From NCBI GenBank assembly GCA_002343845.1, contig DDSQ01000172.1, positions 249-64,248 on the forward strand: DNA of 64,000 nucleotides. The letters run 5' to 3'. This stretch comes from Planctomycetes bacterium UBA2386 (GTDB lineage: Bacteria; Planctomycetota; UBA1135; UBA2386). Positions 43,559 to 55,099 of the stretch are shown here, one piece after another. A model generated the notes under the pieces. The model saw only the letters and a list, made by a program, of their open reading frames with translations, was not told the DNA's origin and did no database searches. The position numbers and the translations under genes are program-made. Numbering within the stretch: position 1 is the stretch's first letter; each line of letters begins with the position of its first letter.

Positions 43559-43651
43559 GCGCCAGGGGCGTACCTGCTGCGCCGCCGACGCCAGCGATGC
43601 AGCGAGGGAGTCGCCAAGGTCTCATCGATGCGCTCCGATGACGGGCCCTTG

Positions 43652-45856
43652 ATGAAGTCGTCCTCGCGCTTGGCGGCCGTCCTGATCGGATCGACGCTGG
43701 TTGCCGCCGGCGTGGCGCAGACTCCGGGCTTCGCGCCATGGCGCGGCATCGTGCTCGAGAGCAATGCAATCGGGTCCGACGGGCGCATGGCCGCGACCGA
43801 CGACGTGCGTGGACGCATCGTGAGTTTCGGGTGCCATCCTCCCGAGTCGGTGTTCGCCGACACCTGGGAATGGGGCGGCACGCAGTGGCTGCCGAGCGAT
43901 GCGGCGCGGCTGCCGCCGTTCCGGCGCCATGGCGCGTTCGCCTATGACAGCGCGCGGCGGCGCGCGGTGATGTTCGGCGGCGCCGGGCAGAGCACCTTCA
44001 ACGACACCTGGGAATGGGACGGCGAGGTGTGGCTGCAGCGCACGCCGCCGGTCTCGCCCGCCCCGCGCAGCGGCTGTGCTGCCGCCTACGACGCCGCCCG
44101 CGGCCGCGTGGTCCTGTTCGGTGGCCAGTTCTTCGGCGACACCTGGGAGTACGACGGCTCGACGTGGGTGCAGCGATTCCCCGTCAATGCCCCGTCGGCT
44201 CGCCGCGACCACCTGATGGAGTACGACGAAGCGCGCCAGCGCGTCGTGCTGCACGGTGGCCAGGCGTTCGCCCCGTATGCGCTCAGCCCTGAGACCTGGG
44301 AATGGGATGGCACCAATTGGCTGCTCCAGAGCTCGAGCGGTCCCACCGCCATCCGGCAAGCGATGGTGTTCGATCGCGCGCGCCAACGGTGCGTCATGTT
44401 CGGTGGCGACGCGCAGCCCAACGCGACCTTCGAATGGAACGGCACCGCGTGGACCGTCGCGGCAGCTTCGGCGCCGGCGTCGTTGTCGTGGCTGTCGTTC
44501 CGGCCCCTGATGGAGCGGGACCCGGCCAGCGGATCGGCGGTCCTGTTCGAGGGCGGCAGGAAATGGCAGTGGGGCGGCTCGGGATGGAGCATGACTCCGA
44601 CCCAGTTGCTGCCGGTCGATCGCGACACGACGGTTGCGTGCACCGACACGATCCGCAACCGCGTGGTCGCCTACACCAGCACCGGGGGCACGTTCGAGTG
44701 GGACGGCGTCGCGTGGAGTCAGCTGGCCGGCGCTACCGGTATCCGCGGCTTGACGATGGTGTTCGATGCTGCGCGTGGCACGTCGGTGCAGTTCGGCGGT
44801 CAAACAAGCGGCCTCGCGGTGAACGACGTGACCCGCACCTGGAACGGCACCGCTTGGAGCGTCGTGCCCGCGCCGAACCGACCGTCGCCGCGGTACTACG
44901 CGTCTCTCGCGTACGACGCTGCCCGGCAACGCGTCGTGCTGTTCGGCGGCATCGGCCCGAACCCGCCGAATCCGGGGCCACCGCCTGTCTATGGCGACAC
45001 CTGGACGTTCGATGGCGTGACTTGGACCGAACACTTCGGTCCCGGGCCGTCGCCGCGCTTCGACCCCGCCATGGCATACGACCCCGTGCGGCAAGTCGTC
45101 GTGCTGCACGGCGGCGGGGGTTTCGGAACCGGCAACAACGACACCTGGGAGTGGAACGGCACCGGCTGGCTGCAACGCACGCCGGCGGTAGCACCGCCGA
45201 TCCGCGGCAGCGCGGCGCTCGCGTTCGATCCCCAGCGCGGCGCGCTCGTGCTGGCGGGTGGCAGGTGGGTCGGGCCGAGCACGGACACCTGGACCTGGGA
45301 TGGCACCACCTGGACATCGCTGACGCTGCAACCCGCCGTCTGGCCGCGCGACTACGGAGCCTTCACGCTCGATCCGTCGCGCCAGGAGCTGATGTTCTTT
45401 GGCGGCAGTGTGATCTCGGGCTCGTCGTCGGTGCCACGGCGTGACGCGCAGTGGCTTCGGTTGTCGGTGACGCCGGCGCAAACGGCCACGGTAGGTGCGA
45501 GCTGCGCGATCGGCGTGCCACCGCGGCTGTCGTCGCCGCTGCCGTACGTCGGCAACGCGGACTTCGCGATCGACCTGCTCGACGCGAATGCACAGGCCTT
45601 GTGCTGCGTCGGGTTCGCGACGACGGTGCAGGCGCAACCGATCGGGCCGTGCATCATGCAGCTCGGCGGCGGCGGCAGCGTGTTCGCCGCCGGAACCACG
45701 AGTGCCGCAGGCTTCGCGCGGTTCGCGCTGCCCGTGCCGCCGTCGCTCGGCCTGATCGGCGCGCAAATCGTCGCACAAGGTGCTTCCGCGTCGGCGACCG
45801 GGCCCTACCTCGGCTTCGACATCACGTCGGCCCGGGTGCTGTTGCTCGGTGACTGA
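43652..45856 (+). CDS. Secreted kelch-repeat propeller protein
   Basis: A 734-residue exported protein, signal peptide MKSSSRLAAVLIGSTLVAAG. About ten kelch-like blades follow, with the recurring pattern of DTWEWDG-x-W, then a Pro-rich turn, then the R-x-A-V/VVLFGG strand. Propellers of this kind bind ligands or partners. The C-terminal 120 residues form a separate all-beta module, starting VGASCAIGVPPR and ending DITSARVLLLGD, that resembles the tail of the DNRLRE protein at 56313-57365. A start eight codons earlier (43628) is possible; the later Met gives the better signal peptide. Confidence 0.7.
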   Translation: MKSSSRLAAVLIGSTLVAAGVAQTPGFAPWRGIVLESNAIGSDGRMAATDDVRGRIVSFGCHPPESVFADTWEWGGTQWLPSDAARLPPFRRHGAFAYDSARRRAVMFGGAGQSTFNDTWEWDGEVWLQRTPPVSPAPRSGCAAAYDAARGRVVLFGGQFFGDTWEYDGSTWVQRFPVNAPSARRDHLMEYDEARQRVVLHGGQAFAPYALSPETWEWDGTNWLLQSSSGPTAIRQAMVFDRARQRCVMFGGDAQPNATFEWNGTAWTVAAASAPASLSWLSFRPLMERDPASGSAVLFEGGRKWQWGGSGWSMTPTQLLPVDRDTTVACTDTIRNRVVAYTSTGGTFEWDGVAWSQLAGATGIRGLTMVFDAARGTSVQFGGQTSGLAVNDVTRTWNGTAWSVVPAPNRPSPRYYASLAYDAARQRVVLFGGIGPNPPNPGPPPVYGDTWTFDGVTWTEHFGPGPSPRFDPAMAYDPVRQVVVLHGGGGFGTGNNDTWEWNGTGWLQRTPAVAPPIRGSAALAFDPQRGALVLAGGRWVGPSTDTWTWDGTTWTSLTLQPAVWPRDYGAFTLDPSRQELMFFGGSVISGSSSVPRRDAQWLRLSVTPAQTATVGASCAIGVPPRLSSPLPYVGNADFAIDLLDANAQALCCVGFATTVQAQPIGPCIMQLGGGGSVFAAGTTSAAGFARFALPVPPSLGLIGAQIVAQGASASATGPYLGFDITSARVLLLGD

Positions 45857-45875
45857 GCCGGGCGCGTGACGTGGC

Positions 45876-47006
45876 TCAGGGCACCTGCCCGCGCCGCAGC
45901 ATCGCCAGGGGATAGAACGTGCCACGCCAGCGCACGCCGCCCTGACGCAGCGTGATCCACGTCGAGCGCAGCAGTGCTATCGGCAACAGGCAGCGCGTCA
46001 CCGGCACGAGCGCCCCGGCGAACGCCGACCACTGCATGCGGCGAGCGAACGCCATTCCAGGCAGCGCGCCGCCGCACCACGCCACGAACGGCAACCAGCC
46101 GAGCGGTCCGGCGAGCCACGGGCCCGCGACCGAGGCCCCGACCAGCAGTACGAACAGCGCGATCGCGCCGAACGCGACGGCCGTGCGGTAGCGCAGCACC
46201 GCGAACATGTTCTTGGTCGTCACGGCGAGCAGCTGCCGCGGCGTGCCGCCCCAGTCGATGGCGAGGTCGTTCGCGGCGAACCACACGCGCGTTCGGAACC
46301 CGGCGCGGAACAAGAGGCACCCGAGCCAGACGTCGTCGACGACTTCGAGACGCAGCGGCAGGTGTCCGCCGATCGCCCGCCAGGCATCGGTGCGCACGAG
46401 GTTGAACGCGCCGGTGCCGACGAAGCTGCGTTGGGGGGTGTCGTTCACCGCCGCCACCCGGCGCAGGATCGTCAGGTGGAACGCCAGCAGGCACGCGCGG
46501 CCGAGGAACGTGGTGCCGCGGTGCGTCGGCAGCAGCGACACGTGGTGCGCGCCGTCGCGTTCGGCTCCGGCGATCGCGCGCGCCAGCGTGTCCTCGCGCA
46601 TCTGCGCATCGCCGTCGGTGAACAGGATCCAGCGGGTCGCGACGTTCGCCGCGCCCTGTTGCAGGGCGTGGGACTTGCCGAGCCACTCGGGCGGCAGCTC
46701 GCGCACCGTGACGATCGTCAGCCGGTCGTCGGCCGCCGCGAGGCGCGCCAGCGTGGTCGCCGTGCCGTCCCTGCTGCGGTCGTCGACCACGATCACGCGC
46801 AGCCGCACGTGCCGTTGCTGCAACAGCCTCGTCACCGACGCGACGACGTGGGCCTCGTCGTCGCGCACTGCCATGACCACCGTGACCTCCGGCTCGGGAG
46901 CCGCAGGGGGCAGCCCGGGCAGGACGCGCAGCCGCCGGATCGCCCCCAGGTCGTGCAGCACGAGCAGCACCCAAGGCACCGCCAGCGCGATCGGCCACCA
47001 CCACAT
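45876..47006 (-). CDS. Membrane-bound family 2 glycosyltransferase
   Basis: A 376-residue protein. An N-terminal helix (WWWPIALAVPWVLLVLHDLG) precedes a GT2 domain: VTVVMAVRDDEAHVVASV, VIVVDDRSRDGTA, LGKSHALQQGA and WILFTDGDAQM (the DxD motif), then VVDDVWLGCLLF near the acceptor site. Two or three C-terminal helices follow. The layout resembles glycosyltransferases of carotenoid or hopanoid glycoside pathways (CrtQ/HpnI-like). The sugar and acceptor are unknown. It lies 20 bp from the ABC-F stop, in the same direction. Confidence 0.75.
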   Translation of the reverse strand: MWWWPIALAVPWVLLVLHDLGAIRRLRVLPGLPPAAPEPEVTVVMAVRDDEAHVVASVTRLLQQRHVRLRVIVVDDRSRDGTATTLARLAAADDRLTIVTVRELPPEWLGKSHALQQGAANVATRWILFTDGDAQMREDTLARAIAGAERDGAHHVSLLPTHRGTTFLGRACLLAFHLTILRRVAAVNDTPQRSFVGTGAFNLVRTDAWRAIGGHLPLRLEVVDDVWLGCLLFRAGFRTRVWFAANDLAIDWGGTPRQLLAVTTKNMFAVLRYRTAVAFGAIALFVLLVGASVAGPWLAGPLGWLPFVAWCGGALPGMAFARRMQWSAFAGALVPVTRCLLPIALLRSTWITLRQGGVRWRGTFYPLAMLRRGQVP

Positions 47007-47026
47007 GCGCGTGTTCTACCGCGCGC

Positions 47027-48658
<1,632 letters not shown>

Positions 48659-48720
48659 CGGGGGCGAACAGGATAGCGACTGGCCGCGTCGGAACGTCGA
48701 CGACTATCCTCCTGCGACCG

Positions 48721-49053
48721 ATGGCCAACCTGGACCGCATCGCCCGAGCGTTGCCCGGAGTCGAGACCGGCATCGCCTGTGCCGGCACGAGCATCGAGAG
48801 CCGGACCTACAAGGTCGGCGGCAAGGCGTTCCTGTTCGTGTCGTCCAAGGACGTGCGGCTCAAACTCGGTGCGTCCGCCGCCGACGCGAAGAAGCGTGGG
48901 TTCGAAGTGGGCGCCAGCCTCTGGGTGAAGTTGCTTCGGGCGTCGTTGCCGCCGGACCGGGTGCTCGCGAAGTGGATTGCCGAGAGCCACGCGTTGATGG
49001 TGAGCCCGCCGGCTCGCGCCAAACGCGCACCGCGCAAGGCGCGCGGCGCGTGA
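48721..49053 (+). CDS. MmcQ/YjbR family protein
   Basis: A 110-residue protein of the CyaY-like MmcQ/YjbR fold. The block TYKVGGKAFLFVSSKDVRLK, then GASLWVKLL and a final helix WIAESHALM, are the family pattern (strands around a central sheet, then a helix). The members are sometimes called DNA-binding, but their function is not established. The tail is Lys/Arg/Ala-rich. It is divergent from the ABC-F gene with 62 bp between them. Confidence 0.75.
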   Translation: MANLDRIARALPGVETGIACAGTSIESRTYKVGGKAFLFVSSKDVRLKLGASAADAKKRGFEVGASLWVKLLRASLPPDRVLAKWIAESHALMVSPPARAKRAPRKARGA

Positions 49054-49087
49054 GCGATGCCGGCTGAGAGACGCGGCGGGCGGGCGT

Positions 49088-50077
49088 TCAGCGCGATCGG
49101 CTGTCGGTGATCATCGAACCGAGCGATTCGGCATCGCTGCTGGTGCGCGCCCACGCGGCGAAGTTCGCCGCCATCGCCGTCGGTTCTCCGGCCGTCGCCA
49201 TGACGATCGGCAGCCCGAACGGGTAGTAGCCGTTGCCGAAGGCCTCGACGCTCGGCGGGTTCCAGTCGATCTGCAGCAGGCGCATGCCCTGCGGCAGCGA
49301 CTGCCCGGTGATACGCACGACGGCGATCGACCCGGGGCGCTGGAGCTGGCGCACGAGTTCGCCGTCGTGGGCTGGCACGGAGTCACGGCCGAACGGATCG
49401 CCCGGGATCATCGCCATCGCCGCCCGATCGCGCACGGCGCGATCGCTCGGCACGAACGCGACGACGTTGCCGCCCTCGCAGCCGAGCTCGCTCCACGTCG
49501 CGACCTGCCCCGCGAGCACGCTGCGCATCTGCGCGCGCGTCAGCGAGCGCAGCGCGCTCTTCTGCGCGACGGCGAGGCCGAACAGCTCGACGCCGAGCCG
49601 CGTCTGCCGCAGGCCCGCTTCGACATCGGCGGCCGCAAGGGCGCTGCCGAGGATCGCGAAGTCGCAGCGGCCGAGCAGCAGCGACGCGACGGCGTCGCGG
49701 TCGGTCACGAGCGAGCTCTGCAGCGCGAGCTGGCCGCCGCCGGCGAAGCGTCCGAGCACGCCGGCATCGATCACGTGTCCGGCGTCGCGGCCGACGGCGA
49801 TGCGCACGGTCGGCGCGTGGCCCGGGAGCAGTGCGGACTCGGCCAGCGGCGTGGGTGTTGGCAGAGCGGCGTGGTAGCCGGCGTCGCGGGACTCCAGCGA
49901 AACCGAAGCGGCCACCAGCACGGCGGGTTCTTCCGCCGGCATCCGGTCGCAGCCGAGCTGTCGCGCGATGATGCGCGGATCCGGGTCGGCGCCGCCGGTG
50001 CAGGCGCCAAGTCCGGCGAACAACCAGGCCCAACGCCGCTGCCGGTGGCAGGCGGCCTTCGTCGTGTTTCTCCCCAT
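49088..50077 (-). CDS. PstS-like substrate-binding lipoprotein
   Basis: A 329-residue exported protein with lipobox LFAGLGACTG (Cys at about residue 26). The body has the periplasmic binding protein type II pattern of phosphate-binding relatives: VRIAVGRDAGHVIDAGVL, CDFAILGSALAAAD, GLAVAQKSALRSLTRAQMRS, and NGYYPFGLPIVMAT at the hinge. LTRAQMRSVLAG-x-VATWSELG matches the PstS segment LT-x4-I-F-x-G-x3-W. The ligand may be phosphate or another anion. No transporter genes are adjacent, so it may work as an orphan receptor. It is divergent from pdxR. Confidence 0.7.
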   Translation of the reverse strand: MGRNTTKAACHRQRRWAWLFAGLGACTGGADPDPRIIARQLGCDRMPAEEPAVLVAASVSLESRDAGYHAALPTPTPLAESALLPGHAPTVRIAVGRDAGHVIDAGVLGRFAGGGQLALQSSLVTDRDAVASLLLGRCDFAILGSALAAADVEAGLRQTRLGVELFGLAVAQKSALRSLTRAQMRSVLAGQVATWSELGCEGGNVVAFVPSDRAVRDRAAMAMIPGDPFGRDSVPAHDGELVRQLQRPGSIAVVRITGQSLPQGMRLLQIDWNPPSVEAFGNGYYPFGLPIVMATAGEPTAMAANFAAWARTSSDAESLGSMITDSRSR

Positions 50078-50416
50078 GTCCCCCTCGCTGTCGCGCTATC
50101 GAACAGCGGCTCGAGACGATGTCGGGAGATGCGACACTCGAACCGGGATCGCCTCGTTGCGATGGGCGGCTCGTGGCTGCGACAAACCGTCGCCGCGAAC
50201 TCAAGGACCCGTCGAGCGGGCGCGCCAAGGGTGCGGGTCGGCGTGTTCGGGTTGGCCTGGGACCGGGGGACCGCCCTCCGGTCCCGGAGTGAAACACCGC
50301 CCCGGGCCTGGCCCGGGCAGCGAGCGCCGTGCGAGCTCGCTGGCTCGGTGGGCCCGCCGTGACAATATGTACCCGTTGACGATCCAAGATTGTCCGGTAC
50401 ATGTCCACGCCCACTC
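50078..50416. other. 339-bp intergenic region with GC-rich hairpins
   Basis: No gene is visible here. The features are two inverted repeats: GGGACCGG (50259-50266) with CCGGTCCC (50278-50285), and CCCGGGC (50301-50307) with GCCCGGG (50311-50317), plus the dyads near pdxR listed separately. The region must hold promoters for the divergent PstS-like and pdxR genes. The hairpins lie well upstream of both starts and could be part of leaders or be terminator-like. Nothing else is recognised. Confidence 0.6.
50361..50403 (+). promoter_or_regulatory. Putative pdxR operator and promoter
   Basis: GACAAT (50361) pairs with ATTGTC (50389), and ATGTACC (50367) pairs with GGTACAT (50396), giving a compound dyad. 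TTGACG at 50376-50381 is a plausible -35, and the sequence at 50398-50403 lies at about -10 distance. MocR-type regulators such as PdxR bind repeats near their own promoter, so an autoregulatory site is likely. If the promoter is right, transcription would start very close to the GTG at 50417, so the mRNA may be leaderless. Confidence 0.45.
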
Positions 50417-51907
50417 GTGCCGACCTTCCTCCCCGAACTCGATCGCGCCGCCGCCACCTCGCTGGCGACCCAGATCGCCGGCTTCTACGTCCAGGCGATC
50501 GGCGACGGGCGCATGCGCGCCGGGGAACGGCTGCCACCGATCCGCGCCGTCGCCAGCGCCTGCGACGTCACGCGCGCGACGGTGCAGGACGCCTACCGCC
50601 TGCTCGCCGAGCGCGGCCTGGTCGAGGGCACCGTCGGTCGCGGCACCGTGGTGCTCGCTGGCGGCACCCGCGGCGAGGCGACAGAGGCCGCGCGCCCGTT
50701 GAGTGCCTACGCCGAAGCGGCGCTGCGCCGCTCGCGCGAGATGCCGGGTGCCCCGCCGCTGCCGCCCGGGCGCGCGCCGGTTGCGAACTTCGCCGAGCTG
50801 GCGCCGGACGGCGATCGCTTCCCGGTCGATGCCTGGCGCGCCGCGATGGACGCCGTGCTGCAGCAGCGCGGTGGTGCGTTGCTCGGCTACGGCAACGCCG
50901 CGAACGGGCTGCCCGAACTGCGCGCGATGCTCGCCGAGCGCGCGCGCGACGTCGATCCTGGCCTCGGCCCCGACGACATCCTGGTCACCGCTGGTGCGCA
51001 GCAAGCGCTCGACCTCGTGCTGCGCACGTTCTGCGCGCCGGGCGACACCGTCGTCGTCACGTTGCCGAGCTACCACCAGATGCACGGTCTGTTGCGCGCG
51101 CACGGCCTGCACGTCGTGCAGGTGCCGTGGACGCCGGCGGGGCTCGATCTCGCCGTGCTCGAACGGGCGCTGCAGCGGCAGCCGGTGCGGCTCGTCTACC
51201 TGATGCCGACGTTCCACAACCCGACCGGCCGCTCGCTCGATCGCGCGCAGCGGCAGGCGTTGTTGGACGTCGTTGCCCGCACGTCGGTGCCGATCGTCGA
51301 GGACGAGTACCAGAGCTCGCTGCGCACGCGCGGCAAGGCGGCTCCGACGTTGCGCTCGCTCGATCCGCGCGGCCTCACCGTCACGGTGTCGACCGTGAGC
51401 AAGGAGCTGTTCCCCGCGCTGCGCATCGGCTGGATCGCCGGTGCACCCGCGTTGCTGGAGCCGATGGGCGCGGTGAAGCGCTTCATGGACCTCGAGACGA
51501 GCCCGTTGCTGCAGGCAGCACTGGTCGAGTTCGTCGCGAAGGGCCACCTCGACGCCTACGCGACGAAGCTGCGTGCCGAACTGCGCGCGCGCCACGAGGC
51601 GCTGCAGCGCGCCTGCCGAGCGCACCTGCCGCCCGGCTGCACGATCACCGATCCCGACGGCGGCTTCGTCGCCTGGCTCGAACTGCCCGAGCCCGGCCAC
51701 GGCGAACGGCTCGCCGAGCTCGCCGCCGAACGCGGCGTGCGTGTCGTGCCGGGGCGCGTGTTCGACCTGCACGGCCAACCGTCGCGCGGCGTGCGCCTGT
51801 CGTTGACGCGCTCCGACACTCGCCAGATCGACGCCGGCATCGCCGTGCTCGCCGACTGCGCCCGCACCATCACCGCACCGGCCGGCGCGGCCCGCACCTT
51901 CCTCTGA
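50417..51907 (+). CDS. pdxR: PdxR-like MocR regulator (GntR HTH plus aminotransferase fold)
   Basis: A 496-residue regulator. The N-terminal 75 residues form a GntR winged helix: [22 protein letters not shown], then [14 protein letters not shown]. The rest is a fold type I aminotransferase domain with [42 protein letters not shown], and [17 protein letters not shown], whose Lys binds PLP. In other bacteria PdxR senses PLP and controls pdxST. It sits directly upstream of pdxS and pdxT, which supports the name strongly. The start GTG 50417 is chosen because an earlier TTG (50390) lies within the operator dyad. Confidence 0.85.
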   Translation: MPTFLPELDRAAATSLATQIAGFYVQAIGDGRMRAGERLPPIRAVASACDVTRATVQDAYRLLAERGLVEGTVGRGTVVLAGGTRGEATEAARPLSAYAEAALRRSREMPGAPPLPPGRAPVANFAELAPDGDRFPVDAWRAAMDAVLQQRGGALLGYGNAANGLPELRAMLAERARDVDPGLGPDDILVTAGAQQALDLVLRTFCAPGDTVVVTLPSYHQMHGLLRAHGLHVVQVPWTPAGLDLAVLERALQRQPVRLVYLMPTFHNPTGRSLDRAQRQALLDVVARTSVPIVEDEYQSSLRTRGKAAPTLRSLDPRGLTVTVSTVSKELFPALRIGWIAGAPALLEPMGAVKRFMDLETSPLLQAALVEFVAKGHLDAYATKLRAELRARHEALQRACRAHLPPGCTITDPDGGFVAWLELPEPGHGERLAELAAERGVRVVPGRVFDLHGQPSRGVRLSLTRSDTRQIDAGIAVLADCARTITAPAGAARTFL

Positions 51908-51933
51908 CTCTCCTCCCCAACGCAGCCACTGTC

Positions 51934-52851
51934 ATGACCAGCAAGAATCCACTCCCCAAGGTCCCCGGCTTCACCGCCGAAGAACTCGTCAGCAAGATCG
52001 GCTTCTGCGAGCAGCTCAAGGGCGGCGTCATCATGGACGTCGTCAACGCCGACCAGGCGCGCATCGCCGAGGAGGCGGGTGCGTGCGCGGTGATGGCGCT
52101 CGAACGCGTGCCTGCCGACATCCGCAAACACGGCGGCGTCGCGCGCGCCAGCGACCCGGGGATGATCGCCGAGATCCAGAAGGCCGTGAGCATCCCGGTC
52201 ATGGCGAAGGTGCGCATCGGCCACTTCGTCGAGGCGCAGATGCTCGAAGCGATGGAGGTCGACTGCATCGACGAGAGCGAAGTGCTCACGCCCGCGGACG
52301 AGCAGTTCCACGTCGACAAGCGCGGCTTCAAGACGCCGTTCGTCTGCGGTTGCCGCGATCTCGGCGAGGCCCTGCGGCGCATCCACGAAGGGGCGGCGAT
52401 GATCCGCACCAAGGGCGAAGCCGGCACCGGCAACGTCGTCGAGGCGGTGCGGCACATGCGCGCGCTGCTGTCGCAGATCCGCGAGCTGCGCGGCATGGAC
52501 GAGAAGCAGATCGAGAAGAGGGCGACCGAACTGCGCGTGCCGGCCGAGCTCGTCGCCTGGGTCGCCGAGAGCCAGAAGCTGCCGGTGCCGAACTTCTCGG
52601 CCGGCGGCGTCGCCACGCCCGCCGACGCGGCGTTGATGATGCAGCTCGGCGCCGAGGCGGTGTTCGTCGGCTCGGGCATCTTCAAGTCCGGCGATCCGGC
52701 GAAGCGCGCGCGGGCGATCGTGCGCGCGGTGACGCACTTCGAGGATCCGAAAGTGCTCGTGGAAGTGAGCAAGGGACTCGGCGAGCCGATGGTCGGCATC
52801 AACCTCGACACGCTGCCGCCGAACGAACGGCTCGCCAGCCGTGGCATCTGA
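51934..52851 (+). CDS. pdxS: PLP synthase subunit PdxS
   Basis: A 305-residue enzyme that makes pyridoxal 5'-phosphate from ribose 5-phosphate, glyceraldehyde 3-phosphate and ammonia, in the DXP-independent pathway. It forms dodecamers with Pdx[60 protein letters not shown] and [20 protein letters not shown] include the two catalytic Lys residues ([26 protein letters not shown]). Length and sequence are highly typical. It follows pdxR by 26 bp and overlaps pdxT. Confidence 0.96.
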   Translation: MTSKNPLPKVPGFTAEELVSKIGFCEQLKGGVIMDVVNADQARIAEEAGACAVMALERVPADIRKHGGVARASDPGMIAEIQKAVSIPVMAKVRIGHFVEAQMLEAMEVDCIDESEVLTPADEQFHVDKRGFKTPFVCGCRDLGEALRRIHEGAAMIRTKGEAGTGNVVEAVRHMRALLSQIRELRGMDEKQIEKRATELRVPAELVAWVAESQKLPVPNFSAGGVATPADAALMMQLGAEAVFVGSGIFKSGDPAKRARAIVRAVTHFEDPKVLVEVSKGLGEPMVGINLDTLPPNERLASRGI

Positions 52852-53461
52852 GGCGCCGATCGACGACGCGCCGCTGGTCGGCGTGCTCGCGCTGCAAGGC
52901 GACTTCCTCGATCACGAGGCGGCGCTGCACGCGGAGGGGCTGCGCACGCGCCAGGTGCGCGCGGCCGTCGATCTCGCCTCTCTCGACGGGATCGTGCTGC
53001 CGGGCGGCGAGAGCACGACGATGCTGACGCTGCTCGGCGTCGAAGGGCTGTGGGAACCGCTCGGCGTGGCGCTGCGCAGCGGCGTGCCGGTGTTCGCGAC
53101 GTGCGCCGGGCTGATCCTGCTGGCGGAGCGCGTCGTGAGCCCGGAGCAGCGCAGCTACGGCGTGCTGCCCCTGACCGTGGTGCGCAACGGCTACGGGCGG
53201 CAGTTCCACTCGGGCACGTTCGCCATCGCGAGCGACGTGTTGCCGCCGGGCACGACGGGCACGTTCATCCGCGCGCCGCGCATCACGGCCGTGGGCGAGG
53301 GCGTCGAAGTGCTCGCGCGCCGCGGTGAGGATCCGGTGCTGGTGCAGAAGGGACCGGTGCTCGCGGCGTGCTTCCATCCGGAGCTGCAGGAAGAGCATCC
53401 GGTCGTCGCGCGCTTCGCGGCGATGGTGCGCGAGCATCGTGCCGCAGGGGTCGGGCGATGA
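52841..53461 (+). CDS. pdxT: PLP synthase glutaminase subunit PdxT
   Basis: A 206-residue class I glutamine amidotransferase that supplies ammonia to Pdx[17 protein letters not shown] starts the domain. [21 protein letters not shown] (catalytic Cys) and [11 protein letters not shown] (His and Glu of the triad) are present. The start GTG 52841 overlaps the end of pdxS by 11 bp, as expected for coupled subunits. It is followed by the acetyltransferase gene with an ATGA overlap, so pdxR-pdxS-pdxT-GNAT form one unit. Confidence 0.94.
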   Translation: MASEAPIDDAPLVGVLALQGDFLDHEAALHAEGLRTRQVRAAVDLASLDGIVLPGGESTTMLTLLGVEGLWEPLGVALRSGVPVFATCAGLILLAERVVSPEQRSYGVLPLTVVRNGYGRQFHSGTFAIASDVLPPGTTGTFIRAPRITAVGEGVEVLARRGEDPVLVQKGPVLAACFHPELQEEHPVVARFAAMVREHRAAGVGR

Positions 53462-53862
53462 ACGTCGTCTACGCCGTCGAACCGGCGTTGTCGGCGGGCG
53501 AGTTCGTCGACGTGCTGCGTCGCTCCACACTCGCCGAACGCCGGCCGGTCGCCGACGCCGCGCGCATCGCGGGCATGCTGCAGAACGCGGATCTCGTGCT
53601 GACGGCCCGGGACGAACGTGGAGTGCTCGTCGGTGTGTCGCGCGCGATCACCGACTTCCACTACTGCACCTACCTGTCGGACCTCGCAGTCGATGTCGCC
53701 TGCCAGCGGCGCGGCATCGGCAAGGAGCTGATCGCGCGCACCCACGCCGCCGCCGGTCTGCAGACGTCGTTGATCCTGCTCGCCGCGCCGGCGGCACGCG
53801 ACTACTACGGCCACATCGGCATGCAGAAGAACGACGCGTGCTGGGTGGTGCCGCGACGCTGA
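53458..53862 (+). CDS. GNAT-family N-acetyltransferase
   Basis: A 134-residue protein with the GNAT acetyl-CoA site: [20 protein letters not shown] holds the V-x-x-x-x-Q/R-x-x-G-x-G/A motif. The final [17 protein letters not shown] is the usual beta5/alpha4 region. The substrate is unknown. Its ATG overlaps the pdxT TGA, so it is made with the vitamin B6 genes; a role in acylating a B6-related compound is possible but not shown. Confidence 0.78.
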   Translation: MNVVYAVEPALSAGEFVDVLRRSTLAERRPVADAARIAGMLQNADLVLTARDERGVLVGVSRAITDFHYCTYLSDLAVDVACQRRGIGKELIARTHAAAGLQTSLILLAAPAARDYYGHIGMQKNDACWVVPRR

Positions 53863-54036
53863 CGTTCCGCGACGAGTCGGCGGCGCCGCTGCGCTGGCGC
53901 CGGGACTTCGATCGGCCAGCGGCGACCGCCCTTCGCGTAGGGGCGGGTTCCGGGGTCACCGCGCCCGCGTAAGCGGCGTCCAGCGGTCGCGAACGCCGCC
54001 GCCATCGTTACCATCCTGCGCCCTCTCCCGCCCTCG

Positions 54037-55038
54037 ATGTCCGCACCCATCCGCGTCGTCTCCTTTGGCCTTGGCCCGATCGGCCTGGCTGCCGCCCGCC
54101 TCGCCCTCCAGAAGACCACCGTCCAGCTCGTCGGCGCGATCGACATCGATCCCGCGAAGATCGGGCAGGACCTCGGCGACCTGCTGGAACTCGGGCGCAA
54201 GACCGGGATCCTCGTCGAGGGCGACGCCGAGAAGGCGATGCGACGGCTGCAGCCCGACGTGATGCTGCATTGCACCTCGAGCTTCATGCCGATGGTGAAG
54301 GACCAGCTGCTGCTCGCGGCGAAGTGCGGCGTCGACGTGGTGTCGTCGACCGAGGAACTGCTGGTGCCGGAGTTCCAGCACGAGGCGCTGGCCAAGGAAC
54401 TGGACGCATCCGCGAAGGCCGGCGGCGTGTCGTTCCTCGGCACGGGCGTCAACCCCGGCTACGCGATGGACTTCATCGCCGTCGTCGCGTCGGCAGTGAC
54501 CTTCGACGTGCAGTCGGTGAAGTGCACGCGCGTCGTCGACGCCGCGACGCGACGGCTGCCCCTGCAGAAGAAGGTCGGTGCTGGCCTGACCAAGGCCCAG
54601 TTCCAGAAGCAGATGGCGACCGGCAAGTTCGGGCACATCGGCATGCGCGAATCGGTGGCGCTGCTGGCGCGCGCGCTCGACTTCAAGGTCGAGCGCATCG
54701 GCCAGACGGTGGAGCCGGTGTTCGCCCCCGAGGACCTCAAGACGCCGTTCCTCACCGTCAAGGAAGGCCAGGTCGCGGGCATCCGCAACCACGGCTACGG
54801 CTACATCGGCAAGCGTCCGGTGCTGCACCTCGACCTCGCGATGTACGTCGGCGCGCCCGACCCGCGCGACGAAGTCGTGCTCGAGAGCACCCCGCCGATC
54901 CACCTGAAGTTCCTCGGCGGCATCGCCGGTGACCAGGCGACGGCCGCGATCCTGGTGAACAACCTGCACGGCGTCGTGGCCGCGCCGCCCGGCCTGCGCA
55001 CCGTGCTCGACGTCGCGCCGCCGCGTCTCTGCCGCTGA
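54037..55038 (+). CDS. Dihydrodipicolinate reductase-like dehydrogenase
   Basis: A 333-residue NAD(P)-dependent protein of the DapB/2,4-diaminopentanoate dehydrogenase family. IRVVSFGLGPIGLAAARLAL is the dinucleotide-binding start, with LVGAIDIDPAKIG as the second strand. TSSFMPMVKDQLLLAAKCG and GVDVVSSTEELLVPE, then GTGVNPGYAMDFI, are typical of this group. Such enzymes act on amino-acid-like substrates, but the exact one is unknown. True DapB is shorter (about 270 residues), so the diaminopentanoate-type relative is the better fit. Its closest neighbours are not in a shared pathway. Confidence 0.75.
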   Translation: MSAPIRVVSFGLGPIGLAAARLALQKTTVQLVGAIDIDPAKIGQDLGDLLELGRKTGILVEGDAEKAMRRLQPDVMLHCTSSFMPMVKDQLLLAAKCGVDVVSSTEELLVPEFQHEALAKELDASAKAGGVSFLGTGVNPGYAMDFIAVVASAVTFDVQSVKCTRVVDAATRRLPLQKKVGAGLTKAQFQKQMATGKFGHIGMRESVALLARALDFKVERIGQTVEPVFAPEDLKTPFLTVKEGQVAGIRNHGYGYIGKRPVLHLDLAMYVGAPDPRDEVVLESTPPIHLKFLGGIAGDQATAAILVNNLHGVVAAPPGLRTVLDVAPPRLCR

Positions 55039-55099
55039 CGCCGCAGGCGATTTCGTGCCCGGGTTGGAGCCGGGCGCGTGGACGCCTACTGTTGCCGCC

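Noticed and set aside
42305..43651. Extending the kelch protein upstream
   Set aside because: This is a shadow across the MobA-nitroreductase gene; the signal peptide begins at 43652.
50259..50317. Calling the GC-rich hairpins before pdxR a riboswitch
   Set aside because: No conserved aptamer is recognisable and the hairpins are far from the start.
50401..51933. Extending pdxS upstream in its own frame
   Set aside because: The extension is out of frame within pdxR and Arg-rich; pdxS has a canonical start at 51934.
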